Of a stretch of DNA of 64,000 bases, positions 11,740 through 22,901 are shown one piece after another (position 1 is the first letter of the stretch; each line of letters opens with the position of its first letter). The stretch is from the NCBI RefSeq assembly GCF_026151205.1, contig NC_087080.1, forward strand, positions 11,021,837 through 11,085,836, in the 5' to 3' direction. Both the position numbers and the translations under genes were made by a program. Origin of the DNA: Bolinopsis microptera (taxonomy: Eukaryota > Ctenophora > Tentaculata > Lobata > Bolinopsidae). The notes beneath the pieces were generated by a model, which searched no databases, had not been told where the DNA came from, and saw nothing but the letters and a program-made list of their open reading frames with translations.

Positions 11740-14700
11740 AATAGAGGGGGCCAAAAGTGCCGTAACGCCGTTACTTACGTGTTCAATATTTTGAGACCTG
11801 TAATTTTGCAGATGGCATTATGTAACTATTCATTCGAGAAGTCCGTCGTCAACATTCGAAAATTCGAATATTTCAGAAGATATTAAATCCCAATAATGTT
11901 TTATAATGATTTATCTTTCAGAAACTCAGCAACCGCGGCCGGAATTTAAATGCCGAAATCATTTGAAAATTCTCGTCGATATGGTTGGACCATGCGTTTG
12001 AAAATCTATAGAGATTGGAGGTCGCTCCGATTTAGTTATTGAAAAGGAAATGTAAAACCAAGGTATGTGATATATGTTGCAAGTGACCCATGCAACAACC
12101 ATGTGGTCAAGTATTCATTTCTAACCTCCGGTTTGTGCTACCAAGCATTGATTCAGTCGATATTGGTCGCTCTGCATGTCCTTTTAAGTTACTTTTCAAA
12201 TACATCTTAATGTTGGATTTTTATTAAGCTATAAATATGAAAGAAATCCTTTAAGGTATGCTTAAACAAATCTTTACGTATCATCTAATGTGGCTTAGTA
12301 TATTTCAGGAGACTGAAGAAATCCAAAGATAGAGCCAATAAAGACAGTCAGAGGACCAATTTTATAAACCTTAACAGAAAAAGGCCGTGCTGGATGAACA
12401 GATATTGCTCCGCAGCTCGTTTCCTGGACCTTACTTCATAAAAGTATCCCCATCCGAACCTACAGCAGAACCTCAACCTACAGCAGAACCTCAACTTCCA
12501 GCAGAACCCAAACCGTTCTAATTGCCATGTTAGCTGAAGATTGTTCTATTATTAGAAAATAGGCTATAGATGGTAGTTGGGTATATTTTAATTGTTTTGG
12601 TAATAATGTGTAAGTAACTGAGCCGCCTACTTTAAAGGGATTAGATTTAAATCTTGAATTGTTTCAGAACCAATTACTTCTGGGCTGCCCTGTAAAAATT
12701 AAACGGGCGTATAGGTTGTCTCGGCAAAGCCTCCTTAAATTATTGATACACGATCTTAAGGCGAACCTTTTGTAGTTTTTTGCACATTTCACGGTGTGAA
12801 GATAATTTTACCACGGTAAATTCGGTACACATACTCAAGTTCGACACGTACAACTGTAGTTCGACAAACCCTAAGGTTGGACTTTGTCTAACGAAAGTGC
12901 TCTACCTGGACTCAAATTCTACAGGCGAACTTCGACTATCAAACTTTAGTTTAAAATCTCTGGTCTCCAACAAGATCCTTTATGAGCTTGAAATCTCTTC
13001 GTATGTCTTTTTTTCGCTTGTCTCATGCTACCCAATGATGTTAGAATTGTAGATTTAACGGAGAGATAAACGACTAATATAGGCGTGACAACTCTTACTT
13101 CGTTTTAAAGATCTAGATTGTAGAGTATGCTATATAAATATCTACCATATACCACCTTTTTATGTTATCACAAACGTCAAGTAACAGAGTACCCGTCTAG
13201 AGATTTGGCTACTGGACCGGAAACAGTATGATATCAGTCTATTTTCCTGTTATCATGCCCTTTAATAGTTTTACCCGATATTGAACCAAATATCAACTTT
13301 GAAACTTCTTCAAAAACATAGTTCTTTGAAGCACTAACGTATGTAATATTGTTAGTTTATTATACAGATGAATTTTAGTTCTGTTAAATATTATGTATTA
13401 TTCTTAGGATACCAATAATACAATTTTGAATTATGTGGTTAGTTTGGAAGCTCCATTCTGTAAATATTGTGACTAAAATTATGGCTTTTACTGATTTAAT
13501 AATCTCAATACCAAGACTTAAGTATTTATACAGTAAAGCCCAGGGTCCCCATGTAAGCAAGCAAGAATAATTGATTAAGAAAGTGCTGCAAGTCAAAAAT
13601 TTAAAAAGTCAGAGCCCATAGTAGGTGGTAATCCTGCGCGGTCGATCGCTTATTTCGAGACGTAATACAGCTTAAAAGTTGAAGACAAGTTCAATCAAAT
13701 GGATCTTTAGACACTTATTCATCTTTCGTGCAATTATCTTGAAGTAAAGTTTTTTAGAATGGAAATACTTTTAGCTTTACTGATGGAAAGTTTCACGATG
13801 TTCTAGAGTCAACGTCATCCATTTAAGTGACAAAAGGACGCTACATGTCACAGAATGACTTGATTTTCCGTTAAAAGTAGCCATTAGGTAACTTCATGGC
13901 CTTAGCAATGTTTATTTCGTGTTGGAAGTAAATTATAAGCTCTCTGTGGAATTTGGCTAAACGTGGTATTAACGAAATTTACGAAATTACGTATAAATTG
14001 ACAAAATGGCGACAAAATGGCGTACAAGGTCAACATTTGTAACGGAAACGAAATAGCGCGCCAAACAAGGTAGACTGACTCGAACATTTCTCACGTGCGA
14101 GAGCTCTACTGCGCGTTCCACAGACTCTCTGGCGCCATTTCACCGAAACTGCAGTTGTTTTGCGACGTTTGTAGCTCGAGTTATAGTTCAAAATGTTTGC
14201 GAGTAGGCGTGTTTCTGACTTGACTTATATTATTGCGTTTATCAAATACACGGATATTTGTAAACTTATCATACTTTATGCTATCGTTTGGAAAAGTTAT
14301 TTGTACATAGATTCCAGAAATTTTCATGATTGCATCATTTTATTACAATTTATCATGAGCTTTTGAAAACAGTCCGACGCTGAGCCCAAATTTCAGCAAA
14401 ATAACGCCGTTTTTTCGTAACACTTTTTTTGATTCAAGGCCGTTTTAAAATCACGATATTCCAACAATGCAAGTTTTCCCAGAATTATGGCCGTGTGTTC
14501 TGATCTCATCATCGTTAGAACTATACCATGATACCAAAAATTTATAAATCCGAGAAACAAAATAATTATTGATTATCACCTACCCATAGATAAGCTTTTT
14601 GTCAACATAGCGATCACATCATCAAAAAAGTTAACACACAACATCAGATGGTCTGGAACTTTCTAAATGTGACTTTACAGTGCACGCAGTAACTATTTAA

Positions 14701-15796
14701 CACTGAGATTATCTCTTCGCGCACGCGAGTTCTTCTCGTACAGTTGCACCTGAGATTTTTCGTGCGGCTCGCAAATTACTTGACACCCACATAGTGAAAC
14801 GACCGTGGGGGTCGCAACGTGATACAAGAGCAAACAGGGCCACAAATAAAGTCAGGAGCACTATTGTAGTTACAGCCATGACTGCTGAATTACATGTTTA
14901 GTCCATTATTTGGTCAGCTTTGCCTTTGCGCGATACCCCGATTTTAACCTTTTAATTTTAAAAAGTGCTCGAGCAAGTTAAATACTATTACTCGTATGTT
15001 TCCCATTTTTAAATTTATCTGACGCCGTTTCACGCCTACACATGTTTCAAAGCTCGGCTCACTAAGACTAGTCCATCGTTATTCATCAGATTCAGGGCCT
15101 TAAAAATGTTAAAGTGATTAACCTTTATCAAAAGCAAATTGGTCACGTTAACGCAACTAGTGAACTTGACGTCGGGCACGATATTCTACGAATATAAAGA
15201 ATTATTTTCTCCGTCTATTAGTATTTTCACAGCGTCAAATTTTTTTTTGTAATCGGAAAACATATTTTCGAAAATAGAAAATATCACGATATTATTATGG
15301 TACTAGCAGGAACCCGTATAATATAACCCTGAACGGTGTCAAGACTCAAGAGACTAAAATGATTATTACCTATTTAATTCGCGTTTTTGACACCACTTGG
15401 GGGTCCAAATTTTGGGCTCTAAAATCACTATTCCTTGGCCAATTTTTTAATTTTTCATGCTGCTTCGAAGGCCATTAAATCATTTAAACCAGTCAAAAAG
15501 TTTCAGTTGTATATCTTTTACGGTTTTTGCGTAAAGTCGCGTTAAAGTTGATGCCGTGGTGTCAGTAAAATGGCACGGAAAACTATCGTCTCGCTTTATA
15601 TATAGTAAGATATGGTTAAATTATTTAAGTTATTGATCGATCACGACTGTTATTGTGAACAGCATCTATACAATTAAACATCGAATAATTAAAATCTTTG
15701 CAATAGCAAGAAATAGAATTAAGATAAATAATAACAATATATGATGTACGGTGTACACTGTACAGGATACACCTCATGATAATATGGCTAATCACA
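11740..15796. other. No gene recognised; AT-rich
   Basis: About 4 kb without a supportable gene. Small features are an 18-base phrase (CAGCAGAACCTCAACCTA) repeated about three times at 12460-12515 and a CpG-richer patch around 14085-14170. A stretch at 15549-15582 (GATGCCGTGGTGTCAGTAAA) recurs at 20078-20111 inside the Helitron. A plus-strand open stretch at 12780-13052 has no family resemblance. Confidence 0.45.
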
Positions 15797-16250
15797 CTAA
15801 GCCTCATAGGTGAATGTGAATGAATTGTTTGATATAATTCTATTATTTTGATTGCCATGTAGCTGTATTCTGTAACTTTGACTGAGATCGAGACAAGTGT
15901 ACATAAAGGATGTATCGACTTCCATACTGAGCTTGAATTTAATTTTTAAGGCATCAATGACCTCTCTGATGAATTTTTCCAGTCCTCCAAATATGAGATC
16001 ATCAACATGGATCCCTATGATCCCACACGGCTTATCATTTCTCGTTAAATTTAAAAAGAAAGAGGATTCATCGTACACTGACACTGCTACACCAAGCTCT
16101 ACTAGGCCTAGGGTATCTCTCAGTTCGACATACCACATTCTTGGGCCATCGACCAAGCCATAGATGCATTTTAGGAGTTTCCACAATTTACCAGATACCT
16201 CAACTCTCAGAGTAGTGAATACGTTGGCACGTGCCTGTATCTGTCAAGTT
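15797..16250 (-). mobile_element. Ty1/copia-type reverse transcriptase fossil
   Basis: A minus-strand piece reads LLKCIYGLVDGPRMWY followed by a GIHVDDLIFGG motif, the pattern of copia-type (RVT_2) polymerases. Only this short segment of pol is present, with no LTR, gag or integrase nearby. It is an old and broken remnant beside a host transporter gene. Confidence 0.75.
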
Positions 16251-16659
16251 TATTCGATCTTGTGACTCACACGCAGCAAATTGCGGAACACGATATTCAG
16301 ACTTTCAGAAGATCAGTGCGATTAGTTTTTTAATCGCACCAACTATGTTTTTTGTTTTTCATCGGCAAATTATCACAAACAAATGACTTAAAATAAATAA
16401 ATCATTATTTTAACATTTTAAACGTTAATACTTAATAATAATAATCGGTGCTGATTTAGTTGAAACATTGAAAGAAACTCCGTGTGGAAAACTTCAAGAA
16501 AGATATTACACAATACACACCTTTTACAAATGTACCTGCAAACCTAACAACTCCGAAATGGTTACAATATTTACCTTTTGTCAACGAAAAATATTATAAA
16601 CTTCATACTAATCGTCTTTAAAGGTTTAAGTGACTGCATCTGAGTTTATAATTGAAAAA
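16251..16659. other. 3' flank of the transporter gene
   Basis: AT-rich sequence with no gene seen. It lies downstream of the transporter stop codon on the minus strand and would hold its 3' UTR and polyadenylation signals. Confidence 0.4.
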
Positions 16660-18324
16660 TTAATTGCATAGCCCTGTTTTGAAGTTGACTTCTGTCATTG
16701 AGAGAACCACCAGAATCTGCAGAGCACTGAGCACTAACGCAGTGATGATAACAGAAGGTAGCGGTGCAAAAGCCACCATAGACGTTCCAACGGCACCTCC
16801 AACCAAGTTCATAGCAAGCGAAACACTGGAGCCAAGAGCAAACCTCTCCGCTCCGAAGTAATCTATGTCGTAGAGAATGTAACCATTGGCCATACCAGTG
16901 ACCCCATACAAGAACTTGACGATGAAGTTGGTTGTTACAACTACTGCAAGATGATCCTGTGCAAGCATGCCTCCAAAACTCGCCACGTTCAGTATGGCAA
17001 CTATCACTTGAAATTTGCGAAAATTGAATTTCTTCCTCGTGAAGTGCATGAATAACCGTCCGAGGATAGCTGCAAATGTGACGAGGGCCAGTAGCAGGAG
17101 TTCCTTTCCTTGAGTCACAGTCACTGAGCAGTCACTGTTTGGTTCGGCTTCCTTGATCTTGAAGGCCTGGATTAAAGTGGGTACGAGAAGAATAGTAAGC
17201 CAGCCCTGGAAGAAGACCACAAAGCCGAACAACCCTAGTTTTGTAGTTCTGGCAACAAAATTTGGAACAGTCGCAGACACCGTTTCCTTCTCCTCCTTTT
17301 GGTTTTGCTCATTCACAGTTTGTCCCGTTTTCTGTCCTGATGTCAACGCGGAACTAAAGTGGAGCATGAAAATGGCTGGTATGAAGAAAGGTAATGATGT
17401 CAGAAGAATGAAAATCCTCCATCCTACCACATCTAACAGCAGGTATCCCAGAATCGCCGACCACATTCCTCCGACACTGTACGTTACGAACAATGCCATC
17501 ACCATCTCGTCAAGAACTTTCTTACTAGAAATCAGCTCAGCAATCAAGACGCTATGGACGGAAAAATTGAGTCCAAGAGAAAACCCGATAAGGGCTCTAG
17601 AAATGAAAAGTGTGGTGTAGTTAGCTACTATAGCACAGGCAACTGTGCTGATAGCGCTCAAATAGAGGGAAAACAGAGTCACAACTCTACACCCAAACCT
17701 GCAAAAGATTAAATTTGTGTTGGAAAACGAAGCACTGAAGTAAGCTTTAACTTATCTGGGGACTCCAAGCTGTTATGTTCATAAACTTAATAAAGATTCG
17801 GCGGAATGACAGGCTGAGCGCCGCCCAGTAAGCTTTAACTCTCCGAAAATAAATATTAATGTTTTTACGGTTTGTATGTCAGCTAGATCGATAAATTAAT
17901 TTCTTAAGATAGCAAACCTGTGAGCCAATATTCCTGAGAAGGCGACAGCAACTGCTAAAGTGGAGTACTGTATGCAGTCCAGTATTGCTTCCTTCCATGG
18001 AGAAAGTTCAATTTCGCACGAAACTTGTTGTGTTATCACTCCTGGATTAAAAATGGTGATTTCTAGTTTCTGATGATATGTTGTTGGGTTCAAGTTTTAA
18101 AAGTTTTTTAATGAAAGAAATTTGACTTTTTTCTAGAAAGCACCAAGTGATCTGGGAATTCTTTAATTGGACGAACCAGGCAAATAGATTTCCATTCCAT
18201 CTCCAAGGTTAATGACGACACCAAATATTAACAAAAGCTTATCCATTCTTGTCCACAGTTTTACTGGTTTGATTAAAGAACCAGTTTCGTGTCTAATTTC
18301 AGGTTCGAGATCTGGATTAACCAT
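16660..18324 (-). CDS. Major facilitator transporter, SVOP/SLC22-like, three exons
   Basis: Three minus-strand exons (18324-18177, 18041-17918 and 17698-16660) join through two GT-AG introns of 135 and 219 bases. They total 1311 bases, an exact multiple of three, giving 436 residues. The start is MVNPDLEPEIRHE and the end NFKTGLCN-stop. Exon 1 supplies a cytoplasmic N-terminus and the first membrane segment. Exon 2 has a short loop (SCEIELSPWKEAI) and segment two. Exon 3 holds the remaining segments, with a charged central loop (QNQKEEKE) after the sixth, as in MFS proteins with 6+6 helices. The GILAHRFGCR stretch fits the conserved loop 2-3 motif. The family moves small solutes, often organic ions, across membranes; the substrate is unknown. 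No break is seen, so this looks like a working host gene. Confidence 0.85.
17699..17917 (-). other. Transporter intron 2 carrying a small inserted element
   Basis: A GT-AG intron of 219 bases (CACAG-GTTTGC donor, TTTTGCAG acceptor). About 88 bases of it are a 76-base repeat plus one copy of its 12-base duplication. Without the insertion the intron would be about 131 bases, close to the 135 bases of intron 1. Confidence 0.75.
17753..17828 (-). mobile_element. 76-base short interspersed element with 12-base duplication
   Basis: TAAGCTTTAACT flanks the element at 17741-17752 and 17829-17840. On the minus strand it starts CTGGGCGGCGCTCAGCCTGT and ends in CCCCAG (plus ATA), so its ends are weakly complementary. 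Related copies lie near 58892-58980 and 59062-59140. The size and the long direct repeat suggest a retroposed short RNA or a very small MITE. Confidence 0.65.
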
Positions 18325-18584
18325 CTTGTTCGAAATAAATAGTAAAATATTTGCTTCAGAATTCTAATAGAAAATCAGGATACAAAGATTAAAATTAACA
18401 TCGATCTCGAGCAACTTTTTGAATGTTTTATCCCACTCAAATGATACAAAAACTTCATCACGTCAATTTGATCGGACCTGAGTGCAAGAGTAGAGGTGCT
18501 AAAGTTTAACTTCTCAACTCCGTTAGGCTTTATAACTCTAGCATAAATTAACCCAATTAAGAAGCCTAATTTCAACTGTTTCAG
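18325..18584. promoter_or_regulatory. Short spacer between transporter start and dynein exon
   Basis: Only 260 bases separate the transporter start codon (minus strand) from a plus-strand dynein-type exon. The transporter 5' UTR and core promoter must lie here or inside the dynein exons, unless there is an upstream non-coding exon. No clear TATA box is called. Confidence 0.35.
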
Positions 18585-18745
18585 AAGTGCTAGAGGCCAG
18601 GCTGGCACGAGAAGCCACAGTTCTGATAGAGAAGGACGCTGGAGTAAACAACATTCTTGTACAGCTGGGTCTAGATACTGCTATCATAGAGGCACACAAA
18701 CTAATGCTGAAACAGCAGCAGGATAAAGTTCCCCAAATCCAACAG
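18585..18745 (+). CDS. Dynein heavy-chain-like exon (stalk coiled coil 1)
   Basis: A 161-base exon lies between a pyrimidine-rich acceptor (TTTCAACTGTTTCAG) and a donor (CAACAG-GTAACC). It reads VLEARLAREATVLIEKDAGV and continues with a charged helical stretch to DKVPQIQQ. This resembles the first coiled coil of a dynein heavy-chain stalk, which carries the microtubule-binding tip of the motor. It ends on a codon boundary, and the next exon starts in the matching phase. No further dynein exons are recognised on either side, so the gene is split by long introns or is a fragment. Assignment rests on motif memory and has not been searched. Confidence 0.5.
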
Positions 18746-18944
18746 GTAACCTAGCCAGGTTTCCAGTTTATCTAGTCTAGGAATAAAAAGACAATATATT
18801 GTAGAATTTCAACGTTTTTACCCTTCGATCATAAGGGCTCAAAAAGCTTAAATAGTTATTTAATACAGGGTTTGCTATTTTTAATAGAAACTTCTGACCA
18901 TAATCTTCCTCTAACGCTGAAGATCAAGATTATTATTCTTACAG

Positions 18945-19119
18945 GCTCTTCCTCAACTGGAGATTCAGCGGAAGAGATTCGAATCTGACTCGAAGAACAT
19001 AAAGCTGACAATAAAAGATACTCTGGGTCAGCTGACCTCTATCAGCTTGACAGAGCTGAGATCCATCAATAAACCGGACTCGCATATTGAGGATATTATT
19101 GTCGCCGTTATCATGTTAT
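18945..19119 (+). CDS. Dynein heavy-chain-like exon (stalk into tip)
   Basis: A 175-base exon follows the acceptor TTATTATTCTTACAG and ends at a GTGAGTAG donor. It reads ALPQLEIQRKRFESDSKNIK and then SISLTELRSINKPDSHIEDI. Dynein heavy chains have a comparable step at the end of stalk coiled coil 1: a Leu-rich stretch, then 'EI(K/R)S...PP..V' entering the microtubule-binding tip. It joins the previous exon in frame through a 199-base intron. The following intron holds a 9-base satellite and then a Helitron, so the next exon would be at least 12 kb away. Which dynein class it belongs to is uncertain. Confidence 0.55.
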
Positions 19120-19132
19120 GTGAGTAGTGACC

Positions 19133-19533
19133 TATTCGTTGATTATGTTAATTATGTTAATTATGTTAATTATGTTAATTATGTTAATTATGTTAATTAT
19201 GTTAATTATGTTAATTATGTTAATTATGTTAATTATGTTAATTATGTTAATTATGTTAATTATGTTAATTATGTTAATTATGTTAATTATGTTAATTATG
19301 TTAATTATGTTAATTATGTTAATTATGTTAATTATGTTAATTATGTTAATTATGTTAATTATGTTAATTATGTTAATTATGTTAATTATGTTAATTATGT
19401 TAATTATGTTAATTATGTTAATTATGTTAATTATGTTAATTATGTTAATTATGTTAATTATGTTAATTATGTTAATTATGTTAATTATGTTAATTATGTT
19501 AATTATGTTAATTATGTTAATTATGTTAATTAT
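19133..19533 (+). repeat. 9-base satellite (GTTAATTAT)n, about 44 units
   Basis: An almost perfect array of GTTAATTAT lies just inside the intron after the second dynein exon. Because nine is a multiple of three, all frames stay open and give spurious YVN or LIM repeat peptides; these are not genes. The uniformity suggests recent expansion. Confidence 0.97.
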
Positions 19534-19646
19534 ATCTGCTAGCTGGTATGACGGTTAATAACTAAGATATCCTAAAAGATATGTCCAAATATTATTCTAT
19601 AATAACAGATTCAAATTATAAATACAACGACTAATTTATAACTATA

Positions 19647-19675
19647 CTAGAAAACCCGTGGTCACAGGGAGGAAG
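19647..19675 (-). other. Helitron 3' terminus: hairpin and CTAG
   Basis: Minus-strand CCCTGTGACCACGGG can fold as a six-pair stem with one bulged T, followed by TTTT and the terminal CTAG. This is the stop signal expected of Helitron rolling-circle transfer. Confidence 0.8.
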
Positions 19676-21437
19676 CTAATACTAATAGTATTGTTTGTTA
19701 GTAAGTTTGAATCGCGTCAAAAAAATATCCTACACAACCGAAGATACAGCCAATTAAAATGTTGCTCGTACTAAACGCAGCGTAATATTCGCAAGTAATT
19801 AAATTTCCTTCTTCGAAAAAAGGGTCCTAATAGGAATTCAAACTCAAGGCTATAATATGTTTGGTTCACAGTAACTATTATTATCACAGGTACTAATTAA
19901 AACACAACATTGAGCGACTTGGCAAACGTTAATTTTTCTCATTGATAGTCCTAAAAGTTAAGTTCAACCGAGGTTTTCTGACGTGATATTCTTTTGGAAC
20001 AGTGTGTAGCCATCTTTCTTGAATATCGCCCTTCATCAACAATCCTGAACCATGAATAAGGTGGAAACCGTAAACTGGTTGATGCCGTGGTGTCAGTAAA
20101 ATGGTACGGATTAACACATATATATAGTCTCGATCTTTTCCCTTAACTAATAAAGGTAATGGTCACCGGGGGAAAGCTTGTCAGTGCGGTCATAGCTCAA
20201 GGTCAGTGTTTATGAGTGATGAGTAATCGTATTCAGTATTGCGGAAGTGGTTTTCAGTTGCGTGTACTGAATATCGAGTCTAAGAATTTATCACCCTGAA
20301 ACTTTGCACACGATCCAACAACTTTTGCTTCTGAAAATACATACATGTACATTGCATTACACATCTGAATCATTTCGTACAGGTCCCTCACCGTCTCATT
20401 TGATGGATTTGTTCTTTGTTCAAATTGAAATGTTTACGTATGAATGAATTGTGATAGATAAAAAAGGAAATTTGTGCTGAATGGAATAGGAAAGTTGACA
20501 TAATCTATCAAATGACTCAACACTTGGGACGTTGAGCGTAGATTTAACCTGAGTTAAAAATGTGAATAAATAGATATAGGCTGGGAAAATGTGTCAATTA
20601 ACATTGATTATAGGAAAATTGATTGATATGAAAATAATTTGTACCGGTTGGATTAAATGAAATGTGACGGACCTTTCTGATCATAGTGAGAGATGCCAGA
20701 GACACGATGTATCAGTATGATGATCGATGCAAGTTCTGTGAATAGGGTTACGAACAAAGTATAAATGTAAATACATAAATCGAATCACATTTAAAAAAGA
20801 ATGAAACACAATACAAAATATAATCATGACACGAAACATTAAAATGACAGAACACGAAATGAAGAACAGAATGACATAATAAAATAATAACTATAGTCTA
20901 TAAGGCTGACATAATTAAATAAAATCTCTACACATAATAATAATACATCATAGATAATAGATACATCACTTTCTCTTACTCCTTCTTTTACCCTTTCCGC
21001 TAAAATCAGGTTCATCAATATAAATCTTGACAAAATTTTCATTGCCTCTTTTAAAATCCATTGTCTCTTCTCAAATCGTAAACATGCATGATGCAAGTTT
21101 TGTGAATAGCGTAACGAACGAAATATAATTATAAATGTAAAATGTGAATAACTAAATCAAATAACATGAAGGGAATGAAACGTAAAAATATATAATCATA
21201 CATAATCATCGTTATACAAAGTATACAATGACAGAACATAAAATAACATAAAACTGAATGATATAATAAAATAAAATCTGTACACATAATGATTAATGAT
21301 ACATCGCAACTGTGAATAGTATTATGAATGAAAAATGTATTATAATACAGAAAGATTCGAAACAGAAACGAAGCAGGAATTACAATTCCCCTTTTATCAA
21401 ATTCTGTTTCTATCAAATTGAACATTTGGCTCATGTC
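19676..21437. other. Helitron 3' non-coding region
   Basis: No gene. The stretch at about 20290-20540 is repeated in inverted orientation at about 33310-33520, where a second Helitron 5' end lies upstream. This supports a shared Helitron 3' region. The stretches at 20690-20980 and 21080-21310 also resemble each other (GAATAGnGTnACGAACnAAnTAT followed by AATnAATGATACATC-like phrases). Confidence 0.5.
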
Positions 21438-21773
21438 AAAAAGTGAACTAAGATAGCAATAGAGTCAATCGTCCGTGGCAGTCTACCCCGTACGTAGACA
21501 GTGTCCTAGATTTCAGGCATAGCATCAGGATACACTGAAACAGTGCAGAGCTGATTACGACCAGGGTCCTCGCGGATACCCTGTCTCGGAGGTCGAGCCA
21601 ATGCCCTGCGTTCGGTAATTGTGTCTACTGATATAAACTTCATACTTTCCCTACTAACAGTCACTGTAACCCTATCACTCGGGAGGCCCCACATCTCCTA
21701 CAATCTACATGGACGCACGGCCGGAAGCCCATGTAGGGACAAAATGTCTAACACTACATTAGTTCACTTTTAT
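21438..21773. mobile_element. TIR-bearing repeat, copy 1
   Basis: The ends are AAAAGTGAACTAA and its complement TTAGTTCACTTTT. A close copy lies at 62849-63171, and homology reaches a few bases beyond the TIRs on both sides. The minus strand of both copies keeps one open frame reading WGLPSDRVTVTVSRESMKFI and then RALARPPRQGIREDPGRNQL. No transposase is present. Confidence 0.6.
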
Positions 21774-21941
21774 CAGCAAATAATCTTTCGAATTATAATA
21801 TTGATGTTGGAGTTGAACAATAAGAATCCGAACGTCAGTTGAAGTTGATGATAATATTTGTACGGTCCTCATGGCTCATACTTAGAGTTAGTTAGATTAA
21901 TTCAAATGTTGTTGGATTGATTATCGTTATGATCTATATAA

Positions 21942-22901
21942 TTAGACATTATATACAACGTTTACTGTTCTGCCAACGTTTATTGATGCATTTGAGAATT
22001 GATGTGGGGTGTCAGATATTTCAATATAGATACCATTAAAACGCTTGCCTCTTGAAAAAGCTACATATAATTGGCCATGCGAGAAAACAGGCAAAGGTAA
22101 ACAAATTCCTATTTTATCAAATCCTTGACCCTGACTTTTATTGATAGTTAAACAATATGCTAATTTAACAGGAAATTGTACTCGTTCAAACTTAAATGGT
22201 ACAGTCAAATCGGATGGACATAATTTAATTCTTGGTATGAAAACTTTATTACCAATAAAATATCTTGATCCGGAAATAATTTCGGCCTCAATAATTCTAG
22301 CTCCCAAAGATTTAACTATCAACCGTGTACCATTACAGAGACCCTTTTTTTGGTCTAAATTTCGAATTAAAATGATAGGACATCCTTCCTTTAACTTTAA
22401 ATCATGTTCTGGCATCCACTGGGGGTGACAGAATTAAGAAACTCAGTAGTTATATTTGAGACTTCATCATTCTCATCTTCAATAACAGTATCTACACTAA
22501 AATAACTGACGGGCAAGACTTCTGGTCTAAATATATTGATAACCTTACTGTTGATTGTGTCGACATCCGTATTCAGTGGAGTTACAATGACATCATGTGA
22601 TCTATCAACATTAAAGTCTGGGAATATATCATTAATGACATTATTAGTTATATTGCACTGGGGAGGTATGTCAATTTGGCCAGGCTCAGCATGAAGATCA
22701 GAGGATTTTAGGGAACCATCACCTAAATTCAAAAGCCAGGTCTTAAACTCAGTCTCATCTGGGTCAGCTCTTAATTCTTATGTTTTGTGTCAGTTTAAAA
22801 TGACGGACATGCCGCCACAAATGCGATCTGTTAATGCAATTTTCTAACACTTCGGCTGCATGTGCTCTGGGTATTACGGGCAAAGTTTGTCTAAAGTCCC
22901 C
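21942..22901 (-). pseudogene. Helitron helicase, C-terminal half
   Basis: On the minus strand, GDFRQTLPVIPRAHAAEVLE follows directly on the left edge of the RTE insertion. RHFKLTQNIRIK comes next, then after a frame change TEFKTWLLNLGDGSLKSSDL, and after another the C-terminal block LKEGCPIILIRNLDQKKGLC...YCLTINKSQGQGFDKIGI...GQLYVAFSRGKR. These are the Q/R-loop and motif V-VI region of Pif1-type helicases found in Helitron RepHel proteins. The helicase would unwind the displaced strand during rolling-circle transposition. Two frame changes (about 22760 and 22410) plus the LINE insertion inactivate it. Confidence 0.85.

Larger units (their letters stand above)
9190..11740. repeat. Tandem repeat with GATACACCAGACTTTA units, split by an RTE LINE
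   Basis: Units containing GATACACCAGACTTTA, TAGCTCTAATATTGTTCA and TATTTATATTGTTACGATAC recur at 9200-9285 and again at 11513-11730. The two blocks were one array before the RTE at 9286-11512 inserted. The unit is imperfect and of mixed length. Confidence 0.65.

Noticed and set aside
12780-13052. 90-codon plus-strand ORF
   Set aside because: No ATG context, splice pattern or family resemblance; length is expected by chance in this much sequence.
19087-19558. Long repeat peptides (YVN)n and (LIM)n
   Set aside because: They are forced by a 9-base satellite that leaves frames open; no gene signal lies outside the array.
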